64,000 nucleotides of DNA from Siphonodentalium dalli (GCA_032622095.1 CP136063.1:28212987-28276986); one strand, 5' to 3'; shown: positions 40,660 to 52,669, counted from the stretch's first letter. Numbers and translations are program-made. The notes: generated by a model from the sequence alone, not told the origin.

Positions 40660-40970
40660 CCTCCTGATTGTGTTACAGTGATTGTTCCTCTGTCTGCCAG
40701 ACCCGCCCTATGTACATCAGTATTACAGTGATTATTCCTGTCTGACAGAACCTCCCTATGAACATACTCCTTGAATATCCCGTATTTTAATAATGATTTT
40801 TGAGTTGCGAACATATTTGGATTGTTCCTCTGTCTGGCAGAACCTCCCTAGGTACATTGATGTTACAGTGATTGTTCCTCTGTCTGGCAGAACCTCCCTA
40901 GGTACATCGGTGTTACATCGATTGTTCCTCTGTCTGGCAGAACCTCCCTATGTACATCGGTGCCACTAGG
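40660..40970 (+). repeat. 50-bp minisatellite, copy A (about 6 units, some degenerate)
   Basis: Core TGTTACAGTGATTGTTCC followed by TCTGTCTGGCAGAACCTCC. The left units are diverged and interrupted by ACTCCTTGAATATCCCGTA. Confidence 0.85.
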
Positions 40971-41079
40971 GTTATTTCCCATGAGCTTTGACCAAACTCT
41001 ATGTGCGGAATCCACTGCACACTGTATATAATTTGAGCAAGTGCCTTCCAGTCTTAAAGTCCATAGTGCAAAGATAATT

Positions 41080-41232
41080 TATACACAGAAAGACACGATG
41101 TGTAAATGGGTTTGTCGATACGGCACGAGTGATGTCGCAGAAGGATAGAACGAGAGCCGCTTGCGCCTCGAGTTCTATCCCTCCGCGACAGCACGAGTGC
41201 AAACCAATTTACACATCGTGTCGTTCTGTGTT
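41080..41232. repeat. Hairpin element, copy A
   Basis: Near-palindrome bounded by ACACAGAAAGACACGATGTG and its complement near 41,212-41,232, with GATAGAAC...GTTCTATCC at the centre. Compared with 43,538-43,694, the right arm has lost 10 bp (CGTATCGACA), so the stem is imperfect here. Confidence 0.8.
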
Positions 41233-41589
41233 TATTACACGCTTCGCATCCTAGAATCCGTGCATTAAAAATACACGATTAGAATGTTTATTTAGGCTCA
41301 TACAGGGCGTGTTTGTCATTTGTGAAGATTCTGTTATTTAAATAGTCCCAGTTTCATGGTTGAGGCGAACGTCATACAGGCCTACGTCATTTTACGTCAA
41401 CGAGATGCGTATGGAACGTACGTTCCATACGGATTTGTGAATATGGAACAGCAATAACACTGTACTTCTAGGAACAAGTGTGTAATAAACGACGAAGATT
41501 CATTCTTCCCTCCCCTTTTCCTCTGTCATCGGAATATAAGATTGTTTCCAATCCTCCTTCGACGAACATATTAAATGTCACGAACTCAA

Positions 41590-42695
<1,106 letters not shown>

Positions 42696-42814
42696 TCATG
42701 ACAGAACCATTTTGTAAGTCCCAATACTCCTTGAATTTCCGGTATTTTAATATTGTTTTTTGAGTTGAGAACATATTTGGAATGTTTCATGATTGTTGGG
42801 AAAATGACCTCCTG

Positions 42815-43410
42815 ATTGTGTTACAGTGATTGTTCCTCTGTCTGCCAGACCCGCCCTATGTACATCAGTATTACAGTGATTATTCCTGTCTGACAGAACC
42901 TCCCTATGAACATACTCCTTGAATATCCCGTATTTTAATAATTATTTTTGAGTTGCGAACATATTTGGATTGTTCCTCTGTCTGGCAGACCCTCCCTATG
43001 TACATCGATGTTACAGTGATTGTTCCTCTGTCTGGCAGAACCTCCCTAGGTACATCGGTGTTACAGTGATTGTTCATCTGTCTGGAAGAACCGCCCTAGG
43101 TACATCGATGTTACAGTGATTGTTCCTCTGTCTGGTAGAACCTCCCTAGGTACATCGATGTTACAGTGATTGTTCCTCTGTCTGGCAGAACCTCCCTAGG
43201 TACATCGATGTTACAGTGATTGTTCCTCTGTCTGGCAGAACCTCCCTAGGTACATCGATGTTACAGTGATTGTTCCTCTGTCTGGCAGAACCTCCCTAGG
43301 TACATCGATGTTACAGTGATTGTTCCTCTGTCTGGCAGAACCTCCCTAGGTACATCGATGTTACAGTGATTGTTCCTCTGTCTGGCAGAACCTCCCTAGG
43401 TACATCGATG
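42815..43410 (+). repeat. 50-bp minisatellite, copy B (about 12 units)
   Basis: Exact 50-bp spacing is clear from 43,101 to 43,401, where TACATCGATG recurs every 50 bp. The right-hand units are nearly identical to one another and the left-hand ones diverged, so the array grew recently on its right side. Confidence 0.9.
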
Positions 43411-43537
43411 CCACTGGGATTATTTCCCATGAGCTTTGACCAAACTATATGTGCGGAATCCACTGCACACTGTATATAATTTGAGCAAGTGCCTTCCAGT
43501 CTTAAAGTCCACAGTGCAAAGATAATTTATACACAGA

Positions 43538-43694
43538 AAGACACGATGTGTAAATGGGTTTGTCGATACGGCACGAGTGATGTCGCAGAAGGATAGAACG
43601 AGAGCCGCTTGCGCCCCGAGTTCTATCCCTCCGCGACAGCACGAGTGCCGTATCGACAAACCAATTTACACATCGTGTCGTTCTGTGTTTATTA
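43538..43694. repeat. Hairpin element, copy B (near-complete palindrome)
   Basis: ACACAGAAAGACACGATGTG...TTTGTCGATACGGCACGAGTG on the left pairs with CACGAGTGCCGTATCGACAAA...CACATCGTGTCGTTCTGTGT on the right, around a GATAGAAC/GTTCTATC centre. Arms are roughly 70 bp. A foldback MITE is likely. Confidence 0.85.
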
Positions 43695-44044
43695 CACGCT
43701 TCGCATCCTAGAATCCGTGCATTAAAAATACACGATTAGAATGTTTATTTAGGCTCATACAGGGCGTGTTTGTCATTTGTGATGATTCTGTTATTTAAAT
43801 AGTCCCAGTTTCATGGTTGAGGCGAACGTCATACAGGCCTACGTCATTTTACGTCTATGAGATGCGTATGGAACGTACGTTCCATACGGATTTGTGAATA
43901 TGGAACAGCAATAACACTGTACTTCTAGGAACAAGTGTGTAATAAACGACGAAGATTCATTCTTCCCTCCCTTTTTCCTCTGTCATCGGAATATAAGATT
44001 GTTTCCAATCCTCGTTCGACGAACATATTAAATGTCACGAACTC

Positions 44045-44343
<299 letters not shown>

Positions 44344-45291
44344 TTACCAAGTTGCTCGATGCATTAAATTATTTCCCGCATATACAGTATCACAACGGTG
44401 AGGCTTATCTACGGTGTGTATTCTCTTATGTGTCACCAAGTCGCCCGATTGTTTAAATGATTTCCCGCATATGTCACAATGGTGAGGCTTATCTCCAGTA
44501 TGGATTCTCTTATGTGTCACTAAGTTACTCGATTGACTAAATGATTTCCCGCATATATCACAGTGGTAAGGCTTATCTCCGGTATGTATTCTCTTGTGTG
44601 TCACCAAGCCACTCGATGTATTAAATAATTTCCCGCATATATCACAACGGTGAGGCTTATCTCCAGTGTGGATTCTCTTGTGTGTCACCAAGTTGCTCGA
44701 TCTATTAAATGATGTCCCGCATATGTCACAATGGTAAGACTTATCTCCAGTGTGGATTCTCTTGTGTGTCACCAAGCCACTCGACCGGTTAAATGATTTC
44801 CCGCATATGTCACAATGGTAAGGCTGATCTCCGGTGTGGATTCTCTTATGTCTCGCCAAGTCGCCCGATTGTTTAAATGATTTCCCGCATATATCACAAT
44901 GGTAAGGCTTATCTCCGGTGTGGATTCTCTTATGTTTCGCCAAGTGGCTCGATTGATTAAATGATTTCCCGCATATATCACAACGGTGAAACTTATCTCC
45001 TGCGTGGATTCTCTTATGTGCCACCAAGTTGCTCGATTGAGAAAATGATTTCCCACATATATCGCAATCGTAAGGCTTATCTCCGGTGTGTATTCTCTTA
45101 TGTGGCACCAAGTAGCTCGAATGATTAAATGACTTCCCGCATATATCACAATGGTAGGGCTTATCTCCGGTGTGGATTATCTTATGTCTCGCCAAGTTGC
45201 CAGATTGGGTAAACGATTTCCCACATACGCCACAATGATGCCGTTTATTAGCTGTGTAGGCCTCATTACCATTCAGGTTAGAATCTCCCAT
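44344..45291 (-). CDS. C2H2 zinc-finger protein (10 intact fingers), copy C
   Basis: A 315-residue protein from ATG at 45,291 with a favourable start context (A at -3, G at +4). A short N-terminus of about 20 residues ([19 protein letters not shown]) leads into ten consecutive 28-residue C2H2 fingers (C-x2-C-x12-H-x3-H) joined by IHTGDKPY-type linkers. Finger 8 reads KLF instead of KSF. An eleventh finger keeps only its first Cys (HRCD) before a 5-bp insertion near 44,384 throws the frame into [14 protein letters not shown] and a stop. Tandem C2H2 proteins of this kind bind DNA through residues -1, 3 and 6 of each helix and act in the nucleus; no KRAB, BTB or SCAN domain is present. A TATA box lies 52 bp upstream. 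It is the only copy of the triplicated locus with an intact start, so it is probably the functional or parental one, though its C-terminus is already truncated. Confidence 0.8.
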   Translation of the reverse strand: MGDSNLNGNEAYTANKRHHCGVCGKSFTQSGNLARHKIIHTGDKPYHCDICGKSFNHSSYLVPHKRIHTGDKPYDCDICGKSFSQSSNLVAHKRIHAGDKFHRCDICGKSFNQSSHLAKHKRIHTGDKPYHCDICGKSFKQSGDLARHKRIHTGDQPYHCDICGKSFNRSSGLVTHKRIHTGDKSYHCDICGTSFNRSSNLVTHKRIHTGDKPHRCDICGKLFNTSSGLVTHKRIHTGDKPYHCDICGKSFSQSSNLVTHKRIHTGDKPHHCDICGKSFKQSGDLVTHKRIHTVDKPHRCDTVYAGNNLMHRATW

Positions 45292-45342
45292 CGTTTGCCG
45301 GGATTTGTTACAGTGAGTGGTATATCTCTTGAAGCGGCAGTC

Positions 45343-45350
45343 TATATATA
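45343..45350 (-). promoter_or_regulatory. TATA box of zinc-finger gene C
   Basis: TATATATA on the minus strand within GCTCGCTATATATAGACT. Initiation about 30 bp downstream would give a ~20-nt 5' UTR before the ATG at 45,291. Copies A and B lack it because their 5' ends are missing. Confidence 0.5.
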
Positions 45351-45786
45351 GCGAGCATCTGAATATAATGGAATTCCATAGTGTGACTGTAAATTATTAA
45401 TTCGTGATGCGGAGGCATCACGTATCAATATACCGATTTTCAAGTAGAACAAAGGATGGTCGAAATACCGTATTTATGTTGAATTACAACAAAGGTTTTG
45501 TTTAGTAGAACGGTTCACAAAACGATAGATGTCTACACAGCTTACAGTGCAGTGTACATTATCGTTAAAGACCAACAGGAAGAGCGTCACAAACTCGACA
45601 GTTTTTTCGTCGTAAAAATTTTCCCCGATATATGACACCATCTTTTATTAAGTTGCAGACTATGTAGAAACCGACGCTGCATTAACCCTTATATAGAACA
45701 AACACTAACTGACTAAGACACAAGCCCGGTAAACGATGGTTTACCAGGCTTTACTGTGCCAGTTAAGGTAACTATATATATAAATA
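45351..45786. other. Intergenic DNA with a short hairpin and a dispersed repeat
   Basis: CGTGATGCGGAGGCATCACG at about 45,403-45,422 is a perfect short hairpin. About 45,571-45,660 (GCGTCACAAACTCGACAGT, then ACACCATCTTTTATTAA) matches 60,215-60,330. The segment near 45,726-45,766 (GTAAACGATGGTTTACCAGG) is the complement of a short foldback at 57,124 and 61,054. Confidence 0.55.
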
Positions 45787-46386
45787 CTAGCTGGCGGACC
45801 AGACTTCGTCCGGGCTGTTTCCCCTCTGCGTTTCGGCGAATTGCGAGATTTGACCTTGAATTGTCCATTTTGAAGGTCAAGGTCAGGTGAGTTCACGATT
45901 TGACCCTTCCAATACACTGCCCGGACAAAAGTACCCCACAAAAGTACCCGTCGAAATCCATCCTGTTTTACTCGATTTTACCTTGAATTGACCATTTGAA
46001 GGTCAAGGTCAGGTCGGGGTCACGATTTGACCCGTCCAAAACACTCATTGGACAAAAGTAACCCTATGTATCAAATTTCGTCGAAATCCCATCAAAATTC
46101 GCGATTTGACCTTGAATTTACCGGATTTCAAGGTCAAGGTCACATCGCACGGGCAAATGAATAGGCTTATGACACTCCCCATACGAATGTATCCCTAGAC
46201 ACTAATTTTCATCGAAATCCCGTGATATTTGGGCGTTTGACCTTGAAAGGATCCGATTTCAAATTAATAGGCCTATGCCACTCCCGGCCGAAAGTACCCC
46301 CAAATACCAAGTTTAATCGAAATCGGTTGAACCGTTTTCGAGTCCATCGCGAACAGACAGACAGATTTCCCAAAATATATAATAGA
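45787..46386 (-). mobile_element. Complete 600-bp non-autonomous Helitron
   Basis: Read on the minus strand it begins TCTATTATATATTTTGGG at 46,386. It shares the leader of the big concatemer (CTCGAAAACGGTTCAACCG, TTTCGGCCGGGAG, GCCCGTGCGATGTGACC) and contains about four ~90-bp modules built on TTGACCTTGAA / CAAGGTCAAGGTCA. It ends with a hairpin (CGGAC...GTCCG) followed by CCAG and CTAG at 45,787. It sits between host A and T with no target-site duplication. The flanks ATAAATA and TAGAATATCTG are joined directly at 57,970/57,971, a paralogous empty site. No ORF, so it would be mobilised in trans by a Rep/helicase encoded elsewhere. Confidence 0.88.
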
Positions 46387-46575
46387 TAGAATATCTGGGA
46401 GTTTGGACAAGGAAACACAAATAAATAGTGAATTAAATAAATGGTAATATATAATGCTACTTGAACACAGATATCGATAATGAATACTGGGTAGGGGACT
46501 TAAATTCATATTTAATATGTTATACCCACGCAACTATTTCAAATATGTTATTTAAAGAGATAATCCATCTTTAAA
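46387..46575 (+). repeat. Dispersed repeat flanking the Helitron (pair with 57,971-58,135)
   Basis: TAGAATATCTGGGAGTTTGG... through AATGAATACTGGGTAG and ACCCACGCAACTATTTCAAA matches 57,971-58,135 with scattered differences. It ends in the MITE-family terminus AAAGAGATAATCCATC. Confidence 0.75.
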
Positions 46576-46803
46576 GATATATTCCAAATTTAAGTGTGTA
46601 TTTTCCCTTTGTAAACGTATTATATAGTTACCGGGGTATAAATGAAATATTATGTTGCGAAAGATATAATCCCTCTTTTAAAAAGTCACTTCACATAGTA
46701 TATTTCTACCGTGGGAAATACACGATAAGCAATATACACGACAATTCTTTCCTAATTGATATATCTTACGCCAAGCCAATGACCATCAAGAAATCGCTTG
46801 TTT

Positions 46804-47330
46804 TTAAAGATGGATTATATCTTTGAATAATTTTCTGTAAATAGTTGGTGGGTATAAAATAATAGATATGAACTGTAGACCACTGTCCGGAAAAGCTTCT
46901 ATCAATTAATATTGATTTTATTTCGAATATTAGATTGGGACCGTTCATTTTACTATTTTTAGATCAGACAATTCGGATGATACCATATTGCGATATAGAG
47001 CAATAGGCTGTTCCTACGGATACTTATAGAACGTCAAATATTATAGATTGGTCGTTTGTATTGTTTTGTTCCACATATATAATCGCTAATAAGTATAATT
47101 AACGTTTACTTGTGACAATATTGGTACAGAAAATTTCTGGTATCTGTTAACAGTAACCACTATTGTTCGTCAGCTGAACAAACACATCTTTTTAGACCAT
47201 AAAAGACTCGAAATAAAATTAATATTAATCCATAGAAAGATTTCCGGACAGGAGTCTTCGATTCAAATCTAATATTTTATACCCCGGTAACTATATAATA
47301 CATGTTTACAAAGAGATAATCCACCTTTAA
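46804..47330 (+). mobile_element. Long-TIR MITE family, copy 2
   Basis: A 527-bp copy from TTAAAGATGGATTATATC to GATAATCCACCTTTAA, with inner TIR blocks (CTGTCCGGAAAAGCTTC and the complement-type TTTCCGGACAGG). Its right TIR continues into the tandem array described next. No ORF of significance. Confidence 0.8.
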
Positions 47331-47890
47331 TCGATAGAAGCATTCCCGGACAGGAGTCTTCGATTCAAATCTAATATGTTATACCCCGGTAACTATATAA
47401 TACATGTTTACAAAGAGATAATCATCCACCTTTAATCGATAGAAGCATTTCCGGACAGGAGTCATCGATTTAAATATAATATTTTATACCCCGGTAACTA
47501 TATAATACATGTTTACAAAGAGATAATTCACCTTTAATCGATAGAAACATTTCCGGACTGGAGTCTTCGATTCAGATCTAATATTTTATACCCTGGTAAC
47601 TGAATAATACATGTTTACAAAGAGATAATCCACCTTTAATCGATAGAAGCATTTCCGGACAGGAGTCATCGATTTAAATATAATAATTTATACCCCGTAA
47701 CTATATAATACATGTTTACAAAGAGACAATCCACCTTTAACCGATAGAAGCATTTCCGGATAGGAGTCTTCGATTCAAATCTAATATTTTATACCCCAGT
47801 AACTGTATAATACATGTTTACAAAAAGATAATCCACCTTTATACCCCGGTAACTGTATAAAACATTCTTACAAAGAGATAATCCACCTTT
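47225..47890 (+). repeat. ~102-bp tandem array derived from the MITE right TIR (6 units plus remnants)
   Basis: TTCCGGACAGGAGTC or close variants begin near 47,243, 47,345, 47,450, 47,551, 47,653 and 47,755. Each is followed by GGTAACTATATAATACATG and AGAGATAATCCACCTTTAA. Each unit equals one MITE terminus plus a CGATAGAAGCA link, so a transposon end has become a tandem repeat. Confidence 0.85.
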
Positions 47891-48065
47891 AAAACTATTC
47901 CTAAGAATTTGATGACTTTGGTGAATAATATGTTACATGTACCCCAAATGATAGACATATTCTGATTTAAAATGCAAAAACCATCACTGAAAACATTTCG
48001 TAGAAACCCATTTTTTATTGTTGATGATGCTACTGAACATGTTGCAAAGAACAAGTATGTATCTT

Positions 48066-48210
48066 TTTGAAGTACTTTTCGGAACACATGTACACCCGAG
48101 TCCAACCGAGTCCAAACGCCTAAACGGGTTTCTGTTTCACACCAATACCCAGAGCATTGTACCAAACAACGACTGGTGAACAAACCTGGTTTCCATGACA
48201 ACTGTTTATA
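48066..48210 (-). repeat. Flanking direct repeat at the LINE 3' end (145 bp)
   Basis: Starts TTTGAAGTACTTTTCGG, ends GACAACTGTTTATA, and is the same as 52,670-52,804 except for a 10-bp internal duplication (CCGAGTCCAA) and one substitution. Interpreted as the target-site duplication of the LINE; see findings. Confidence 0.8.
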
Positions 48211-48580
48211 TATATAGATCTTTATTTCCTCCGTTTCCGAAGATATCAAAATATATAACAATAATAGAGACTGTCGTCTCAACATTTACACACAACACAT
48301 TCAATTGTTATCATATTTTACATAATTATACAACATGACAAGTATCCATAAACATTCAGCATACAATCATTATAGTAACATAAATATATGCAAGATATCG
48401 ATAAAGGCATAGGTAGCATGAAATTCAATTGACTTTTGCGGCTGACATTATTTAATTTTTGTTGTTGTTGTTGTTGTGGCTGATATTACGATATATTCCT
48501 CTCATGTCAGCGCTGCTCATATTGTATATGCCATGTATATTTGCGAAAGTTTTATACTGTTGACGCGTATACACTTACAC

Positions 48581-49349
48581 TTAAACATTCTCAGCTGCTG
48601 TTCGGTCAACATATAATTTCCACAGATAAGCACATTTCCTCACAAAAAAGTCGATTAGATAAATTTCAACTTCTGCGGATTCATGTACGAGATCATTACA
48701 TCTAGATAGAAATATGCGTGTTTTAGATTCAGTATCGAGTGAGTCAAATTTTAGATAAACGTCCACGTGAAATTCATTTAGTATTTCATATTCGATAAGA
48801 TCCCTATCACGATGTAACGAGGAGCATTCCACTAATGCATGGGACACTATATCTGTGTATTTTAATCGACAAGAGTGAGCAATTTGCTTCTTCGGTTTGT
48901 AATATAGACAACAGTCGCGCAACAATTAAATATGACTCTTTGTTTTTGGGGAATTTTCGACAATTTTGCCATAATTGGGACATATGACGACTGGAATGTA
49001 TGTCATGGAACCGAATAAGTCTATTATCGCTTAATATGTTTTGTGTCCATTCTGCATCGTTTATTTCCGACCAACGTTGTCTGACTTTTCGCTTCCATAT
49101 TGTCGGATTTAAAAAGGATCTATGACGAATAAACGCTTCCAGTTCCCCTGTCAACTTATATTTGTCAAAGATAAAAATGATATCGGCCATGAAATTCCCT
49201 GAAAATTTAACGAGGCCTGTCAGATATTGATGTAATCTCGTGAAAAATAATTGTTTACCGGTTTTGTTGGATTTTAAGTTGCACAAGGAACCAAAAAATG
49301 ACATTTTACGTTTTTCAATTATTGCATTTATTGGCGACATACCGACCAA
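48581..49349 (-). pseudogene. LINE ORF2 C-terminal part (two frames)
   Basis: Two overlapping open segments, 48,807-49,349 and 48,581-48,925, together give the region after the reverse transcriptase. It starts with the IEKRKMSFFGSLCNL-type segment usual after the thumb and reaches a CCHC knuckle spaced C-x2-C-x9-H-x4-C near 48,840-48,890. One extra T near 48,882 (in CTCTTGTCG) separates the two frames. A further one-base shift near 49,385 separates this part from the reverse transcriptase. Confidence 0.75.
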
Positions 49350-49377
49350 ACCGCATGCTATATTTGTTGATGTTCGT

Positions 49378-50919
49378 CTATGTGAAACCCTGGTAATATT
49401 TTATGCAGAATCGATGAGTTTTCTCAAGTCGATCAACACAATTTCTATTGAGATCCCATAGTAATTCAGAACCATAAAGACCTTTAGATAAGACTACTGA
49501 TGAATATAACATCGTGCAACTCTGTGGCGTTATTCCACCGGGATAAACTCCTGCGTTTGCTAGCATCATGAGTGCACTTCTTAGTTTGTCACAAATGCGT
49601 TCAACGAAAGCAGTATTGAAATCATATTTGTCGATGGGTATGCCAAGATGAGTAGTTTCTGTGCATTCTTCCACCCGATTTGCACACAAAGTCCAATTTT
49701 TTGCTCGATTAGAAAATTCATTTTTGGATTCGTTTAAAACCAGAACCGAGCATTTATTAGAGTTATATCTGTACCGCCATTTGTTACTGTATTTTTTACA
49801 AATATTACATAATTCCGACAACCCCGTACTACTCAATGAGAGCAATACCATGTCATCTGCGTGTGTAGGACAAGTACAGTTGACGCCGAGTATAGTGAGA
49901 CCATATGGTGACTCTGATAACAATTTTATCAATTCGTCTACGTATATCATGTAGTACAGAGGCGAGAGAATGCTTCCCTGTCTGGCGCCCTGTTGTACAT
50001 CGAACCAACGCGAATATGTTTCATCATACCGGATACAACATTGAACAGTTTTGAGTAGTTGGTCTATCAGTTTAAATGTATGTCCTTGCATTCCACGTTT
50101 ATGTAGTTTGTATAATAGACCATCAATCCAGACAGTGTCAAATGCTTTCCAAACGTCTAGAAAGAAGCAGTATAATTTCTTATTGCAATCGGAAGTGTAA
50201 GAAATGCATTCTCTCAAAAGGTATGATGTCATTGTTGCGCTTACACTTTTTTGGAAACCATGTTGTAACGGGTGTACTGAAAGAATGTTCGGTGCATATG
50301 ATTCCAGTCGAGATTGCATAACTTTCTCAAATAATTTATACAATACAGGCACTAGAGTAATTGCTCGATAGCTGTCAAATTCTGTTCTGGGCTTTGATCC
50401 TCCTTTGTACAGTGATACGATTATTCGGCGTTTCATTTGATTGGGAACATTTTGTGTCATAAAGATTGACGTGAGTAGTTCAGCGATAGTTTTCATTAGT
50501 AGAGGGCTTCCATGAATTAAATGTTCGTTTGTAATATTATCCCACCCGGCCGCTTTGTTTCGACTGAGAGAACGATAAATTGGTACAAGTTCCTTTCCGG
50601 TTACAGGGAACAGAATGCGACGGTCAATTTCGCTCGTTTTTCTACATGAATGTTCAGAAGTCTCGCGCGATACAACTGAAGTGATTTGATCAAAATGTTC
50701 AGAATTGAACTCATAGTGGTACAGGGGCGAGTATAGCTTTTCGAAATAAGTTGCCCAACCTTCTGAAACTTCCTCTTCTGTGCGTAGTGTTTTTCCTTCA
50801 TGACAGTAGATCGGATTTCGATCCAAATGTGTACGCCGGCGTTTGTTACGTAAAATACGAAATAAATAGTCCATGTCAACTTGCGCCCGTTCATCAATCT
50901 CATCATTTAAATCTGTCAT
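49378..50919 (-). pseudogene. LINE reverse transcriptase domain
   Basis: 513 codons with the expected RT blocks in order: KAAGWDNI at residues 122-129, FFLDVWKAFD (motif A, catalytic Asp) at 252-261, QGARQGSILSP (motif B) at 310-320 and HADD (motif C, the two catalytic Asp residues) at 353-356. A thumb-like region follows. It copies its own RNA at the nicked target (target-primed reverse transcription). It is part of ORF2, not a host gene: the endonuclease lies upstream in another frame, split off by a shift in the A6 run near 50,924. It terminates early near 49,385 through another frameshift. Confidence 0.92.
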
Positions 50920-51154
50920 GTGTTTTTTCTGCTGCTTTCCTATATTCTCTACGGAATTCGCGTTTGGCTAATTTATATAAATTATAGGCATCTGATTTAG
51001 AATCTGCTCTTGGGCGCCCTTTATCTATCCAGTTATTTCGCAAGATTCCCATATTTGCATGCAATTGTTTCAGTTTTTCGTTCCAAAAGGGCTTCAGATT
51101 TTTTCTAAATTTCTTTTTTTGGTAGCGCTTTATCCGTTGCAGTGGATATAGCAT
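50903..51154 (-). pseudogene. LINE ORF2 linker between endonuclease and RT
   Basis: 83 codons rich in Lys and Arg (KPFWNEKLKQL, REFRREYRKA), the usual connector between the endonuclease and reverse transcriptase in this LINE type. It is separated from the endonuclease by a shift in the A7 run at 51,114-51,120 and from the RT by the A6 run near 50,924. Confidence 0.8.
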
Positions 51155-52187
51155 GCGTAATAGTATCGTATAGTTCTGAAGAATTTTGTTTTCTAGAGGA
51201 TATAGCGATCGACCTTAATTCTGCATCTAAAGAATTGTGATATATTTCAATTAAGTTTGTCTGACGTGATACACGCTTCCAATCTATCATTGATACGGGT
51301 TGATGACTGTTTGGCGATTTAGCTTTGACGTGCATAGGAACGTTAATACCCAAGGAAATCGGTTTGTGATTTGATACATCAATAGAATCATCATCGAGAA
51401 CATTCACAGTTTTGACACATGTTTTTAGTGTCTCCGGTACAAGAATGTGATCTATGATTGAACCTTGTATCATATGATTAGTAGTTCCAAATGGAACACA
51501 AGTTACGGGCGGGGTATTTCCGCACATTTGAACATTTGTAGACAATAGGTTTAATTGCTTGACAAATTTTGTGAACGCCATATTGCGGTCAGCACTGACA
51601 TTTAATCGAGCATTAAAGTCGCCCATTACTATTATATTGCCATGTGCTTTATAAATATTACATACATCGTATAACATATGAATACATTCTCCATAGAATT
51701 CTGGTATGTAATTCGTCGATGGAAGATATACTTGAAATATATAAATAAAGGTATTTTTGTATAAATGTATCTGAATGCCTATTATACGATCACTGTTGAT
51801 ATGCAAGGGGCACACACAGTGGGAGATCCTTTTGTTCCACAAAAGAGCTACTCCACCCGATGGTCTCCCTCTTTTATTAGGCAGTTTTGGTGTTCTCTGA
51901 CGATAATCACATGCCGCGTGGTATTCATAAGATTTGTCAAGTGATTCGATAAAGTCAATATTGTGTGCAGACAACCAATGTTCGCTAACACTAATTATGT
52001 CATACAAGCCCGTGTCGAGCATCTTACTGAGATATGAACCTGATGACATAATACCAGTAGCGTTCCAAGTCAACAGATTAAGAGTGGAACTATCCATTCT
52101 GTAATCCGCTTTGTGACCTGAAAATACACAATTTCTCAACAAACACACAACTAAAAGAAGTAGAGCATTGCAGTAATGAATGCCCAT
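51105..52187 (-). pseudogene. LINE AP-endonuclease domain (start of ORF2)
   Basis: 360 codons. The likely native start is Met31 (MDSSTLNLLTWNATG). Signature residues of the exonuclease/endonuclease/phosphatase fold are visible: Asn42 in LTWNATG, Glu69 in SVSEHW, GDFNAR at 189-194, IDHILV at 245-250 and SNHKPISLG at 282-290. It nicks target DNA to prime reverse transcription. It ends at PKKEI through the A7 frameshift. The first 30 residues are hydrophobic and probably not native. Confidence 0.9.
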
Positions 52188-52231
52188 ATCAACGGTACTA
52201 TTTTAGTACTGAATATAGATGTATATTGGGG

Positions 52232-52639
52232 TTAAATGTCGCTCTTATGAACCCACAATCTGCATACAGCGCCTTTCGGCCAGAAGTTGTCAGATAATAC
52301 ATCATCAAGGTCCCTGTCGCATATGTTCAATCTGGCTGTATTTCCTCTGAGCATACGAATAACTGTAAACCGGATTTCATACTTATTCAGATATTTCTTA
52401 ATGTCATGTATTGTCACACTATCGTCGAATGCACCTACGAACACTTGTGATGTTTTAATCGGCCTGTCGTGTAGTTGAAAAAAGTAGTCATCGTCATTTG
52501 ATTTCGGTTGAACTGGTCTGTCGGGAGTTCTTTTCGTCTGCTGATTTGTATGCGGAATGTCTGACTCTACGCTGACATCATTTGGGTGTGAGGTATATGA
52601 TTCGTCCGTGTAAACTTCCTCCTCATATGACTGATGCAT
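52232..52639 (-). CDS. LINE ORF1-like protein
   Basis: From Met at 52,639 (MHQSYEEEVYTDES) there are 135 codons: an acidic, low-complexity N-terminal part, then an RRM-like C-terminal domain (SQVFVGAF at residues 64-71, ending near FWPKGAVCRLW). This resembles the nucleic-acid-binding ORF1 product of CR1/Jockey-type LINEs. The open frame continues upstream to 52,795, but those ~52 residues are read from the flanking direct repeat and are not part of the element. ORF1 may be 5'-truncated. The stop is 45 bp before the ORF2 frame opens. Confidence 0.65.
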   Translation of the reverse strand: MHQSYEEEVYTDESYTSHPNDVSVESDIPHTNQQTKRTPDRPVQPKSNDDDYFFQLHDRPIKTSQVFVGAFDDSVTIHDIKKYLNKYEIRFTVIRMLRGNTARLNICDRDLDDVLSDNFWPKGAVCRLWVHKSDI

Positions 52640-52669
52640 AATATTATTTATAGTTTCGACCAATTCACG

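Larger units (their letters stand above)
48211..52669 (-). mobile_element. APE-type LINE retrotransposon, ~4.46 kb, frameshifted
   Basis: Minus-strand non-LTR retrotransposon with ORF1 (RRM-like), AP-endonuclease, reverse transcriptase and a C-terminal CCHC knuckle in the expected order, bounded by ~135-145-bp direct repeats. Its 3' end is AATAAAGATCTATATATA. A (TTG)n run lies in the 3' UTR near 48,457. At least four frameshifts break ORF2, so this copy cannot be active as written, although two of them are in A/T homopolymers and could be sequencing errors. The organisation fits the CR1/Jockey group; I cannot assign the clade. Confidence 0.9.

Noticed and set aside
47839-48285. 148-codon ORF on the minus strand
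   Set aside because: It spans the LINE 3' end, the direct repeat and part of the TIR-derived array. It is a chance frame through unrelated repeats.
49378-52187. Reverse transcriptase and endonuclease as host genes
   Set aside because: Domain order, C-terminal knuckle, ORF1 upstream and flanking duplications identify a LINE retrotransposon.
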